From Ramlibacter sp. (GTDB taxonomy: Bacteria; Pseudomonadota; Gammaproteobacteria; Burkholderiales; Burkholderiaceae_C), in the NCBI GenBank assembly GCA_021323335.1, contig JAJTCN010000097.1, positions 1-32,165 of the forward strand: DNA of 32,165 nucleotides. The letters are read 5' to 3'. The translations under genes were made by a program, and so were the position numbers. The notes beneath the pieces were generated by a model that did no database searches, was not told the DNA's origin, and saw only the letters and a program-made list of their open reading frames with translations. Of this stretch, positions 15,952-22,547 are shown in pieces; the stretch's first letter is position 1; each line of letters starts with the position of its first letter.

Positions 15952-16725
15952 ATGCGCAACACCGCACGCAAGGCCCCGCCCGCCCCCGTCGAAGAGGAAG
16001 CCGCAGCCGGCGGCGTCACCGCCGTCACCCGCGCGCTGTCGCTGATGGAGGCCTTCCAGGTGGGCGAACCGAGCCTGCAACTGGCGGAATTGAGCCGCCG
16101 CACCGGCATGCACAAGACCACGGTGCTGCGCCTGGCGCGCACGCTCGCGCAATCCGGCTACATGGTGCAGCGCGACGACGGCGGCTGGCGCCTGGGGCCG
16201 GCCACGGGCTGGCTGGGCGCGCGCTACCAGGCCGGCTTCGACGTCAACGGCGTGGTGGAGCCGGCGTTGCGGCAACTGAGCATCGCCACCGGCGAGAGCG
16301 CGTCCTTCTATGCGCGCGAGGGCGACATCCGCGCCTGCATCTCACGCGTCGAGGGTCCGCAAGCGGTGCGGCACCACGTGCGCATCGGCGAGCGCTTGCC
16401 GCTGGACAAGGGAGCGCCGGGCAAGGTGATCCTGGCGTTCATGGGGGAGAAGGGGAAGGACTACGAGCTCATTCGCCAGAAGGGGTTTCACATCTCGATC
16501 GGGGAACGTGAACCCGAGGTCGCCAGTGTTGCCGCGCCGGTGTTTGGTCTCAGCTGGCGGCTGCTGGGGTCGATGTGTATTTCAGGGCCGGTTGCCCGGC
16601 TGTCGTTGAAGAAGCTCGAGGCGCATGCGAAGACGGTCATCGCGGCGGCGAACGAGTTGTCATATGCGTTGGCGGGGAGTGTTTCGGAGGCTACGCCGAA
16701 GGTGGTTTCGACGTGGCATCCGTAG
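15952..16725 (+). CDS. IclR-family transcriptional regulator
   Basis: A 257-residue regulator. The N-terminal winged helix-turn-helix (about residues 20-80: AVTRALSLMEAF, LQLAELSRRTGMHKTTVLRL, GYMVQ) is followed by the IclR effector domain: GESASFYAREGD, VRHHVRIGERLPLDKGAPGKVILAF and the C-terminal PVFGLSWRLLGSMCISGP. The family senses small aromatic or aliphatic acids and acts as activator or repressor. It is transcribed away from the tctC-rraA-dehydrogenase operon and is its probable regulator. The ATG at 15952 gives a normal N-terminus; a possible upstream start at 15856 would add unconserved residues. Towards the 3' end the third codon positions look less GC-biased than in the first half. 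Confidence 0.9.
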   Translation: MRNTARKAPPAPVEEEAAAGGVTAVTRALSLMEAFQVGEPSLQLAELSRRTGMHKTTVLRLARTLAQSGYMVQRDDGGWRLGPATGWLGARYQAGFDVNGVVEPALRQLSIATGESASFYAREGDIRACISRVEGPQAVRHHVRIGERLPLDKGAPGKVILAFMGEKGKDYELIRQKGFHISIGEREPEVASVAAPVFGLSWRLLGSMCISGPVARLSLKKLEAHAKTVIAAANELSYALAGSVSEATPKVVSTWHP

Positions 16726-16859
16726 CGCTCAGTCGCTCCACCACCACCACCTGCACATGTCCTCCGGCGATCCGCAATCGTCGGGCGCAAGATACTGTCT
16801 TACTGCAAGCACGCCACCATGCCGACACCCACGCGTTTTCACCGCGTCAACATACGGGC

Positions 16860-16961
16860 ATGTTCTTCTTCTTTTCCAACAAACTTGGTTGGGCGGGCTC
16901 CATTGCAGTATCCGTGGTCCTTTCGCTGCTGGTCTACGCCCTCTTCCGCTTCGTATTCTGA
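16860..16961 (+). CDS. Possible 33-residue single-span membrane protein
   Basis: A short frame reads MFFFFSNKLGWAGSI and then AVSVVLSLLVYALFRFVF. It consists of a Phe-rich start, a short polar stretch and one strongly hydrophobic segment of about 20 residues ending in FRFVF. It lies in the 250-bp gap between the IclR gene and the convergent aminotransferase, 17 bp before the latter's stop. No clear Shine-Dalgarno precedes the ATG. Short proteins of this look are common in beta-proteobacterial genomes and have no assigned function. The amino acid composition argues for a real membrane peptide, but chance cannot be excluded. Confidence 0.45.
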   Translation: MFFFFSNKLGWAGSIAVSVVLSLLVYALFRFVF

Positions 16962-16978
16962 CCTTTCAGGCCGGCTGC

Positions 16979-18175
16979 CTAGATGGCCGATCGCAGTCTG
17001 CCGACTCCTTCCAGAATCCGTGGAACGTCGGCAGTCGCAAAACTCAGCCTGAGTGCCGAGGGATCCGCATCCTTCGCAAAAAACGGCGCCCCCGGCACGA
17101 ACGCCACCCCCTGCTCGATCGCCCGCTTCGCGAACTCCCCCGCATCCTTCACCTTGCCACCGGCGCCCGTGAGGCGCGCCCAGAAGAACAACCCGCCCTT
17201 CGGCTCGGTGAACTCGATCGCATCACCCAGCTCGCGCCGCAGCGCCTCCGCCATGGCGTGAGCACGCTCAGCGTACTTGCGACGCACGTTGTCCAGCGTC
17301 GCCGGCATCCGCCCGCTCTTCAAGTACTGCGCCGCCGTCGCCTGCGCAAAGGTGCTGGTGTGCGCGTCGCTGAACTGCTTGCACATCGTCGCCTTGGCCA
17401 GCAGCTCGGGCTGCGCCACCAGCCAGCCCACGCGCAGGCCGGGGCTGAGCACCTTGCTCAGGCTGCCGCAATGGGCGATCCATTCGCGGCTGCCGGGCAC
17501 GTCCTTCGACAGCGCCAGCATGCTCGGGGGCGGCGGCTCGCCGAAATACAGGTCGCCGTACGGGTCGTCTTCCACCACCAGCACCTGGTACTTCACCGCG
17601 AGCTCCAGGATCTTCCTGCGCCGCTCCAGCGACAGCAGCGCGCCGCTCGGATTGCCGAAGGTGGGGATCAGGTAGACGAACTTGGGCTTGTGCAGGCGGA
17701 TCATTTCCTCCAGCTTGTCGACCCGCACGCCGTCGGCGTCGATGGGCGCACTCTCGATGTCGGCCCCGTAGAGGCGGAAGCACTGGATGGTGGCCAGGAA
17801 GGTGGGGCCCTCGACGATGACCTTGTCGCCGGGGCTGATCATCGTCTTGCCCAGCAGGTCCAGCGCCTGCTGGCTGCCGGTGGTCACGATCAGGTTGTGC
17901 GGCTCGATGTCGGTCACGCCCTTGCTGCGCTCGAAGGCGGCGAGCTGCGTGCGCAGCGGCTCGTAGCCTTCCGTGGCGCCGTACTGCAGGGCGCCGCCCG
18001 GCTCTTCCTGCAAGGCCTTCTGCGAGGCTTCGCGCAGGCCTTCGACGTCGAACATCGCGGAGTCGGGGAAGCCTCCGGCGAAGGAGATGATCCCCGGTTT
18101 GCCGAGCAGCTTGAACAGCTCGCGGATGGCGGAGGTTTCGACGTTGTTCAGGCGGTCGGCGAATTGGAGGGGCAT
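16979..18175 (-). CDS. PLP-dependent aminotransferase (class I/II, LysN/2-aminoadipate-type)
   Basis: A 398-residue fold-type I aminotransferase. Recognisable parts are IISFAGGFPDSAMF and LQYGATEGYEPLRTQLA at the N-terminus, the cofactor loop TTGSQQALDL, FGNPSGALLSL, VVEDDPYGDLYF with the Asp that pairs with the pyridine nitrogen, and GSLSKVLSPGLRVGW in which K241 is the Schiff-base lysine. This subgroup includes 2-aminoadipate and aromatic or branched-chain aminotransferases with broad substrate range and lacks a fused GntR domain here. The ATG follows a GGAGTC-like site. It stands alone, separated from the next minus-strand gene by a repeat and a terminator. The substrate cannot be fixed from sequence. 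Confidence 0.9.
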   Translation of the reverse strand: MPLQFADRLNNVETSAIRELFKLLGKPGIISFAGGFPDSAMFDVEGLREASQKALQEEPGGALQYGATEGYEPLRTQLAAFERSKGVTDIEPHNLIVTTGSQQALDLLGKTMISPGDKVIVEGPTFLATIQCFRLYGADIESAPIDADGVRVDKLEEMIRLHKPKFVYLIPTFGNPSGALLSLERRRKILELAVKYQVLVVEDDPYGDLYFGEPPPPSMLALSKDVPGSREWIAHCGSLSKVLSPGLRVGWLVAQPELLAKATMCKQFSDAHTSTFAQATAAQYLKSGRMPATLDNVRRKYAERAHAMAEALRRELGDAIEFTEPKGGLFFWARLTGAGGKVKDAGEFAKRAIEQGVAFVPGAPFFAKDADPSALRLSFATADVPRILEGVGRLRSAI

Positions 18176-18209
18176 GGCGGAGTCTCGAATCGGTGGGGAC
18201 GGCGGAAAG

Positions 18210-18240
18210 CCGGGGTTCGCCTTCGCGAAACCCGGCCTAC
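18210..18240 (-). repeat. Dispersed extragenic repeat, copy 4
   Basis: CCGGGGTTCGCCTTCG continuing to CGAAACCCGGCCTAC has the same ends as the three copies between 11.7 and 13.4 kb. Here the arms pair almost perfectly (CCGGGGTTCG with CGAAACCCGG). It lies upstream of the aminotransferase gene. Confidence 0.6.
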
Positions 18241-18257
18241 AGATTGTCGCCCAGCGT

Positions 18258-18283
18258 GAAAACGCCCGCGCGAGGCGGGCGTC
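18258..18283 (-). terminator. Intrinsic terminator of the stress-protein gene
   Basis: Read on the minus strand, an 8-bp perfect stem (ACGCCCGC with GCGGGCGT, 5-nt loop) is followed by TTTTC. It lies about 20 bp after the TAA of the YflT-like gene. Stem strength, U-run and position all fit a rho-independent terminator. Confidence 0.7.
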
Positions 18284-18301
18284 GAGCGGAGAAGGCGGGC
18301 G

Positions 18302-18934
18302 TTAGCGCGGCTTGTCGTCCCGGTCCGAATGCAGGCGCGGCGACGCGATCGGCTGGTCGTCGTCCACCAGTTCCAGCGTGCGCTGCTCGCCCCAGCCTTG
18401 CGACGCCATCGCCCGCTCGCGGGGGAATTCGCCCTCCTGGCGCACGTCGCGGTTGTGGCTCTCGCCCATGTCGGAGCGGGCGGTGCCGAAGCGCTCCTCG
18501 ACGCCGGGCGACCGGCCCTCGGCCACGATGTCGCGCAGCGGCCGCTGCCCGGCGCGGGGCACCAGCTTGAAGTCGCCGGCTTCCATGCCCAGCAGGATGT
18601 TCTGGGCGCGCTCGGCCTCGACATCGTTCGGCGCATCCACCAGCACCACGCAATGGCCGCGCTCCATGGCGGTGGAGTAGGTGGCGGTCTGGCCGAAGGC
18701 GTCCTGGCCGAACAGGCTGGAGAAGAAGCCCAGCGTTTCGGCGACGCGATGGCCCACCGCCACCTCGCGCTCCATGCCGTCCCAGAGGTTCTCGGTTTCC
18801 TCCGGCATCAGCGAACCGTCGGCCTTGCGGTGCTGGATGTGCACGTCGTCGCGGTCGAAGCCGGCCTGCACGAGGCGCTGCACGGCCTGTTCCGCCGTGG
18901 CGCGGTCGTTGAAGGTACAGATGGCGGTGTGCAT
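18302..18934 (-). CDS. YflT/general stress protein 17M-like protein
   Basis: A soluble protein of 210 residues. The N-terminal 100 residues (MHTAICTFNDRATAEQAVQRL ... AGFDRDDVHI ... HCVVLVDAPNDVEAERAQNIL) look like the YflT/GSP17M fold, a ferredoxin-like domain found in heat- or stress-induced proteins of unknown mechanism. The C-terminal half is polar, rich in Arg, Glu, Ser and Gly and likely disordered. I chose the ATG at 18932-18934 because AGGAGAA lies seven bases upstream; the longer reading has no such site. A terminator follows. No partner is obvious nearby. The family assignment is moderate and rests on the N-terminal pattern. Confidence 0.75.
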   Translation of the reverse strand: MHTAICTFNDRATAEQAVQRLVQAGFDRDDVHIQHRKADGSLMPEETENLWDGMEREVAVGHRVAETLGFFSSLFGQDAFGQTATYSTAMERGHCVVLVDAPNDVEAERAQNILLGMEAGDFKLVPRAGQRPLRDIVAEGRSPGVEERFGTARSDMGESHNRDVRQEGEFPRERAMASQGWGEQRTLELVDDDQPIASPRLHSDRDDKPR

Positions 18935-19028
18935 GAGTCGTTCTCCTGATGCGTTGCTTGGAACCATCTAAGCGCCGGAGGAGCACGACCGCAGTCGGCA
19001 AGAAAGGAAGGGGTGGGTAGGTGGGGGC

Positions 19029-19460
19029 CTACGCGTCGCGGCCTTCGGCCATCTCCCGCGTGTGCTCCACCGCGCGGGTGATGGCGCCTTGCCAATCCCG
19101 CTCCGGCACCTGCGCGCCGGGGCGCGGCGTCCAGTGCATGGTGTATTCCAGCTCCAGGTGCTCGCCGTCCTCGTGGATGACGTTCAGCACCCAGCCGGTG
19201 AACACCGGGTCGCCCTGCAGCTTGAACAGGACGGTGTGCGTGGCTTCGTCGGCCACGATCTGCTCGCGCACGGCGGTGACGTGGCTGGAAGACCGCACAT
19301 GCATGCGGCGCTCGATCGCCAGCGGGCCGGACTCCTGCAGGATCTCCACTTCCTCCACGCCGTCGATGTAGCGGTCGGGGTGGCGGATCTTGTCCACGAG
19401 CAAGGCCCACAGCGTCTCGATGCTGGTGCGGACGGGGACGCGGTGCGTGTAGAAGGCCAT
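19029..19460 (-). CDS. SRPBCC-superfamily protein (AtaL/DUF1857-like)
   Basis: A small protein of 143 residues. It starts MAFYTHRVPVRTSIETLWALL and continues with DKIRHPDRYIDGVEEVEIL, VREQIVADEATHTVLFKL and LELEYTMHWTPRPG, a beta-rich pattern with a long C-terminal helix (ITRAVEHTREM) typical of START-like hydrophobic-pocket proteins. The closest fit by motif layout is the AtaL/DUF1857 group. A GGAGAG sequence lies nine bases before the ATG. It is divergent from the TetR regulator across a 103-bp region, so it may be controlled from there. Function is unknown; binding or conversion of a hydrophobic ligand is an inference from the fold. Confidence 0.75.
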   Translation of the reverse strand: MAFYTHRVPVRTSIETLWALLVDKIRHPDRYIDGVEEVEILQESGPLAIERRMHVRSSSHVTAVREQIVADEATHTVLFKLQGDPVFTGWVLNVIHEDGEHLELEYTMHWTPRPGAQVPERDWQGAITRAVEHTREMAEGRDA

Positions 19461-19527
19461 GCTGGTGTGCTCTCCGGTTCTCCAACCCTCCATCCTCGCA
19501 TCTCGCGCCACCGCGGGCAACCGCAGC

Positions 19528-19556
19528 TTGGCGGAGCAATGCGTGCGTCCTATACT
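19528..19556 (+). promoter_or_regulatory. Sigma-70 promoter of the tetR gene, apparently leaderless
   Basis: TTGGCG (19528-19533) and TATACT (19551-19556) are separated by exactly 17 bp, a near-consensus housekeeping promoter. Transcription would start at about 19563-19564, which is the ATG of the TetR gene itself, leaving no room for a ribosome-binding site. Confidence 0.7.
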
Positions 19557-19563
19557 CCGCGAA

Positions 19564-20247
19564 ATGAACGAACCGGTACATTCCCAGGCATCAGCAAGGA
19601 GGCGAACCGCCCCCGCGCGGGAGACCACCCGTACCAACGACCCGGAGCGCACCAAGGCCAACATCATGGAGGTCGCCGCCTCCGAGTTCGGCGAGAAGGG
19701 CCTGGCCGGCGCGCGCATCGACGAGATCGCCGCGCTGACGCAGACCAGCAAGCGGATGATCTACTACTACTTCGGCAGCAAGGAAGGCCTGTACCTGGCC
19801 GTGCTGGAAGAGTCGTACAAGCGCGTGCGCCACATCGAGTCCGAGCTGCACCTGCAGGACCTGGAGCCCGAGCAGGCCTTGCGCCGGCTGGTGGCCTTCA
19901 CGTTCGACCACCACCTGCAGCACGAGAACTACATCCGGCTGGTGATGAACGAGAACATCAACCGCGGCCAGTTCCTCGCGCAATCGCAGCACATCCAGGA
20001 GCTGAACGTCCCCGCCATCGCCGCCATCAAGCAACTCTACGAGCGGGGCGTGAAAGCCGGCGTGTTCCGGCGCGGGCTGGACCCGGTGGACATCCACGCG
20101 TCGATCTCGGCGCTGAGCTTCTTCAACGTGTCCAACCAGCACACCTTCGGGCTGATCTTCAAGATCGACATGAAGTCGGCCGCGTACGTCGCCCACCGGC
20201 GCGACAGCGTGATCGAGATGATCGTGCGGTTCATGCGCGCCCCCTAG
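19564..20247 (+). CDS. TetR-family transcriptional regulator
   Basis: A 227-residue regulator. An unstructured basic N-terminal extension (about residues 1-25) is followed by the TetR helix-turn-helix: ERTKANIMEVAASEFGEKG, ARIDEIAALTQTSKRMIYYYF with the typical YYYFGSKEGLY end. The ligand domain has a C-terminal TetR pattern with IRLVMNENINRGQF and SISALSFFNVSNQHTFGLIF. The next downstream ATG would cut off the first DNA-binding helix, so 19564 is required even though it has no Shine-Dalgarno. It lies 92 bp upstream of the dehydroquinase-like gene on the same strand and is probably the regulator of that operon, responding to its substrate or a pathway intermediate. Confidence 0.9.
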   Translation: MNEPVHSQASARRRTAPARETTRTNDPERTKANIMEVAASEFGEKGLAGARIDEIAALTQTSKRMIYYYFGSKEGLYLAVLEESYKRVRHIESELHLQDLEPEQALRRLVAFTFDHHLQHENYIRLVMNENINRGQFLAQSQHIQELNVPAIAAIKQLYERGVKAGVFRRGLDPVDIHASISALSFFNVSNQHTFGLIFKIDMKSAAYVAHRRDSVIEMIVRFMRAP

Positions 20248-20256
20248 GGTTTTCCC

Positions 20257-20285
20257 TTGCTTCAAAACTAACCAGTCCGTACAAA
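20257..20285 (+). promoter_or_regulatory. Candidate promoter and TetR operator of the shikimate-like operon
   Basis: TTGCTT (20257-20262) and TACAAA (20280-20285) are 17 bp apart and face the dehydroquinase-like gene. The spacer holds ACTAACCAGTCCGT, a partly symmetric stretch placed where a TetR repressor would block polymerase. A perfect small hairpin (AGCCGC-CAT-GCGGCT, 20289-20303) lies just downstream in the leader. The boxes are weaker than those of tetR itself. Confidence 0.45.
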
Positions 20286-20339
20286 ATCAGCCGCCATGCG
20301 GCTCCAGAACCTTGCGGACCGGCCCAGCCGGGGCCAGCC

Positions 20340-20795
20340 ATGAAGAAGATCCTCGTCCTCAACGGACCGAACTTCAACCTTCCCGGCAGTGGCGAGCCGG
20401 CGCGGCACGGCCACGCCACGCTGGCGGACGTCGAGGGCCTGTGCCGGGCCGCCGGCGCGCGGCTGGGCTGCGAGGTCGAATGCGTCCAGAGCAACTCGGA
20501 AGGCGTCCTCATCGACAAGATCCACGAATACGGCCGCCTGTTCCAGGCCGGCAAGGCGCTGGGTTGCGTGTTCAACCCCGGCTCCCTTGCGCAGGTGTCG
20601 GTGGCGCTGCAGGAAGCGATCGAGGGCGTCGGCGGCCTGCCGGTGATCGAGTGCCGCATCTCCAACACGCACGAGGGCGAGGCCGTTGCCCAGCCGTCCC
20701 TCATCTCCCCCGTCGCCGCCGGCATCGTGGCCGGCTTCGGCGTGCATTGCTACGTCATCGCGCTGGAAGGCCTGGTGCGCACCCCGTCATGCTGA
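20340..20795 (+). CDS. Type II 3-dehydroquinate dehydratase homologue with altered active site
   Basis: A 151-residue flavodoxin-like protein that follows the AroQ pattern end to end: KKILVLNGPNFNL, TLADVEGLC, VQSNSEGVLIDKIHEYG, CVFNPGSLAQVSVALQEAI, GLPVIECRISN and SPVAAGIVAGFGVHCYVIAL. However, residues essential in AroQ are changed. The catalytic Arg and Tyr of the lid (R19 and Y24 in M. tuberculosis numbering) are G18 and H23; H81 is Q85, H101 is R106, and R112 falls on A117/Q118. N79 and E104 are kept. Dehydroquinate dehydration is therefore unlikely, and a different reaction or a binding role is expected. It is the first gene of a tightly packed operon behind the TetR gene, and its stop overlaps the next start by seven bases. 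Confidence 0.85.
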   Translation: MKKILVLNGPNFNLPGSGEPARHGHATLADVEGLCRAAGARLGCEVECVQSNSEGVLIDKIHEYGRLFQAGKALGCVFNPGSLAQVSVALQEAIEGVGGLPVIECRISNTHEGEAVAQPSLISPVAAGIVAGFGVHCYVIALEGLVRTPSC

Positions 20796-21625
20796 TCAAC
20801 GGACACACGGAACTCATCGCCCACCTCGGGTGGCCGACCCACGCCTTCAAGGCGCCGATGATCTACAACCCGTACTTCGAATCGGTCGGCGTCAACGCCG
20901 TCGTCGTCCCCATGGGCTGCAAGCCCGAGCATTTCCCCGGGGTGCTGCGCAGCGTGTTCGCGCTGGAGAACATGCGCGGCGCGCTGATCACCATGCCGCA
21001 CAAGGTGACGGTGGTGGACCTGTGCGACGAGGTCACCCCGGTGGTCCGGGTGGCCGGCTCCTGCAATGCCGTCAAGCGCACCGCGGACGGCCGCCTGGTG
21101 GGCGACATGTTCGACGGCGAGGGCTTCGTGCGCGGCCTGCGGCGCAAGGGCCTGCAACTGCGCGGCGCCCGCGCCCTGGTAGTGGGCAGCGGGGGCGTGG
21201 GCTCGGCCATCGCAGCGTCGCTGGCCGCCGCGGGCGCCGGCACCCTGGCCCTCCACGACATCGACGCGGCCGTCGCCGAATCGCTGGGCCGGCGGCTGCA
21301 AGTCCACTACCCTGGCATCCGCGTCACCACCGGCAGCAACGACCCGGCCGGCTTCGACCTGGTCGTCAACGCCACGCCGCTGGGCATGAATGCGGGCGAC
21401 CCGCTGCCCGTGGACGTGAGCCGCCTGGAGCCGACGGCCTTCGTCGGCGAGGTGGTGATGAAGACCGAGATGACCGCCTTGCTGCTGGCCGCGCGCGCGC
21501 GCGGGTGCCGGGTGCAGGTGGGAACGGACATGCTGTTCGAGATGATCCCCGCGTACCTGGAGTTCTTCGGATTCCCCACCACCGACGCCGACACGCTGCG
21601 CTCGGTGGCCCGCCTGGAGTATTGA
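20789..21625 (+). CDS. Shikimate/quinate dehydrogenase-family protein with altered substrate pocket
   Basis: A 278-residue protein with the AroE two-domain layout. The catalytic Lys and Asp are present with the normal 37-residue spacing (K72 in ITMPHK, D109 in GDMFDG), as is N93 in GSCNAV. The nucleotide loop is VVGSGGVGSAIAASL. The two serines that grip the shikimate carboxylate in AroE (in the HSKSP motif) are replaced: here the segment is GWPTHAFKAPMIYN, giving F20 and A22. The Gln near the C-terminus that contacts the substrate is Met (GTDMLFEMIPAY). After the second strand LHDID replaces the NRT motif, which favours NAD over NADP. The substrate is thus probably not shikimate itself. It overlaps the dehydroquinase-like gene and precedes the next gene by one base. 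Confidence 0.85.
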   Translation: MLINGHTELIAHLGWPTHAFKAPMIYNPYFESVGVNAVVVPMGCKPEHFPGVLRSVFALENMRGALITMPHKVTVVDLCDEVTPVVRVAGSCNAVKRTADGRLVGDMFDGEGFVRGLRRKGLQLRGARALVVGSGGVGSAIAASLAAAGAGTLALHDIDAAVAESLGRRLQVHYPGIRVTTGSNDPAGFDLVVNATPLGMNAGDPLPVDVSRLEPTAFVGEVVMKTEMTALLLAARARGCRVQVGTDMLFEMIPAYLEFFGFPTTDADTLRSVARLEY

Positions 21626-21626
21626 A

Positions 21627-22547
21627 ATGTCGGATTTGCTGCTGCAGCCCGAGCACGCGCGCGAGCCCCTGCAGGACGCGCTGAGCGACGAGGACAACCC
21701 GGTCGGCCTGGACGGCGTCGAGTTCATCGAATACGCGACCACGCGGCCGCAGGCGCTGGGCCAGGTGCTGGAGATGATGGGGTTCCGCCCCGTCGCCCGG
21801 CACCGCTCGCGCGAAGTGACGCTGTACCGCCAGGGCGACATGAACGTGGTGGTCAACGCGCATCCGCGCGACGCCGAGGGCGCGACGCATGGCGAGGAGG
21901 CGCCGGCGATCAGCGCCGTCGCCCTGCGCGTGCGCGATGCGCGCGCCGCCTACCGCTACGCGCTGGAGCGCGGCGCCTGGGAGGTGCCGACGCATCCCGA
22001 GGCGATGGAGCTGAACATCCCGGCCATCCACGGCGTCGGCGGCAGCCGCATCTACTTCGTCGACCGCTACCGCGAGTTCTCGATCTACGACGTCGACTTC
22101 ATCGCCATCCCCGGGGTCGACCCGCGGCCACCGGCCACCGCCGGCCTTCACTTTTTCGGCATCGTCCAGTACATCGGCGTCGGCCGCACCAACGACTGGC
22201 TGGAGTTCTACGAGGAGCTGTTCGGCATCCACGCCATCCCCGACGAACAGCGCTTCGGCATCATGCCGGCCGGCAAGCTGCTGCGTGCGCCGGCCCTGCA
22301 GCCACGCAACCGGTTCATGCTGCAGGTGATCGAGCCGGAAATCGACTTCGTCGAGTCGGGTTCGGAAAGGCTGCAGCGCGTGGGCCTGGGCGTGCCGGAC
22401 GTGCTGGCGGCCGTGCGCGCGCTGCGTGCGTTGGGCATGGAGTTCATGGAAACCGAGGCGGTGCATACCGAGCGCCGCGGCGCCATCAGCAAGACCTACC
22501 TGGGCAGCGTGGTGTTCGAGCTGGTCCACAGCCAGGTCGCGTCATGA
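21627..22547 (+). CDS. 4-hydroxyphenylpyruvate dioxygenase-like VOC protein
   Basis: A 306-residue protein of the vicinal-oxygen-chelate fold with two halves. The N-terminal half (GVEFIEYATTRPQALGQVLEMMGF) and the C-terminal half (GRTNDWLEFYEELFGI ... LQRVGLGVPDVLAAVRAL ... LGSVVFELVHS) follow HPPD. The iron site is degenerate. The IDH motif is not evident (the stretch reads FFGIVQYIGVGR), and the second ligand QHVAF is QRVGL, so Arg replaces His. Only the final Glu (VFELVH) is in place. A dioxygenase reaction is therefore doubtful. A similar HPPD-like domain is fused to the dehydroshikimate dehydratase domain in QuiC1-type enzymes; here the partner is a separate gene overlapping by four bases (ATGA). 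Confidence 0.8.
   Translation: MSDLLLQPEHAREPLQDALSDEDNPVGLDGVEFIEYATTRPQALGQVLEMMGFRPVARHRSREVTLYRQGDMNVVVNAHPRDAEGATHGEEAPAISAVALRVRDARAAYRYALERGAWEVPTHPEAMELNIPAIHGVGGSRIYFVDRYREFSIYDVDFIAIPGVDPRPPATAGLHFFGIVQYIGVGRTNDWLEFYEELFGIHAIPDEQRFGIMPAGKLLRAPALQPRNRFMLQVIEPEIDFVESGSERLQRVGLGVPDVLAAVRALRALGMEFMETEAVHTERRGAISKTYLGSVVFELVHSQVAS

Noticed and set aside
20340-20795. Housekeeping aroQ of the shikimate pathway
   Set aside because: Loss of the lid Arg/Tyr and both His makes biosynthetic dehydroquinase activity unlikely, and the neighbours are catabolic-type genes.
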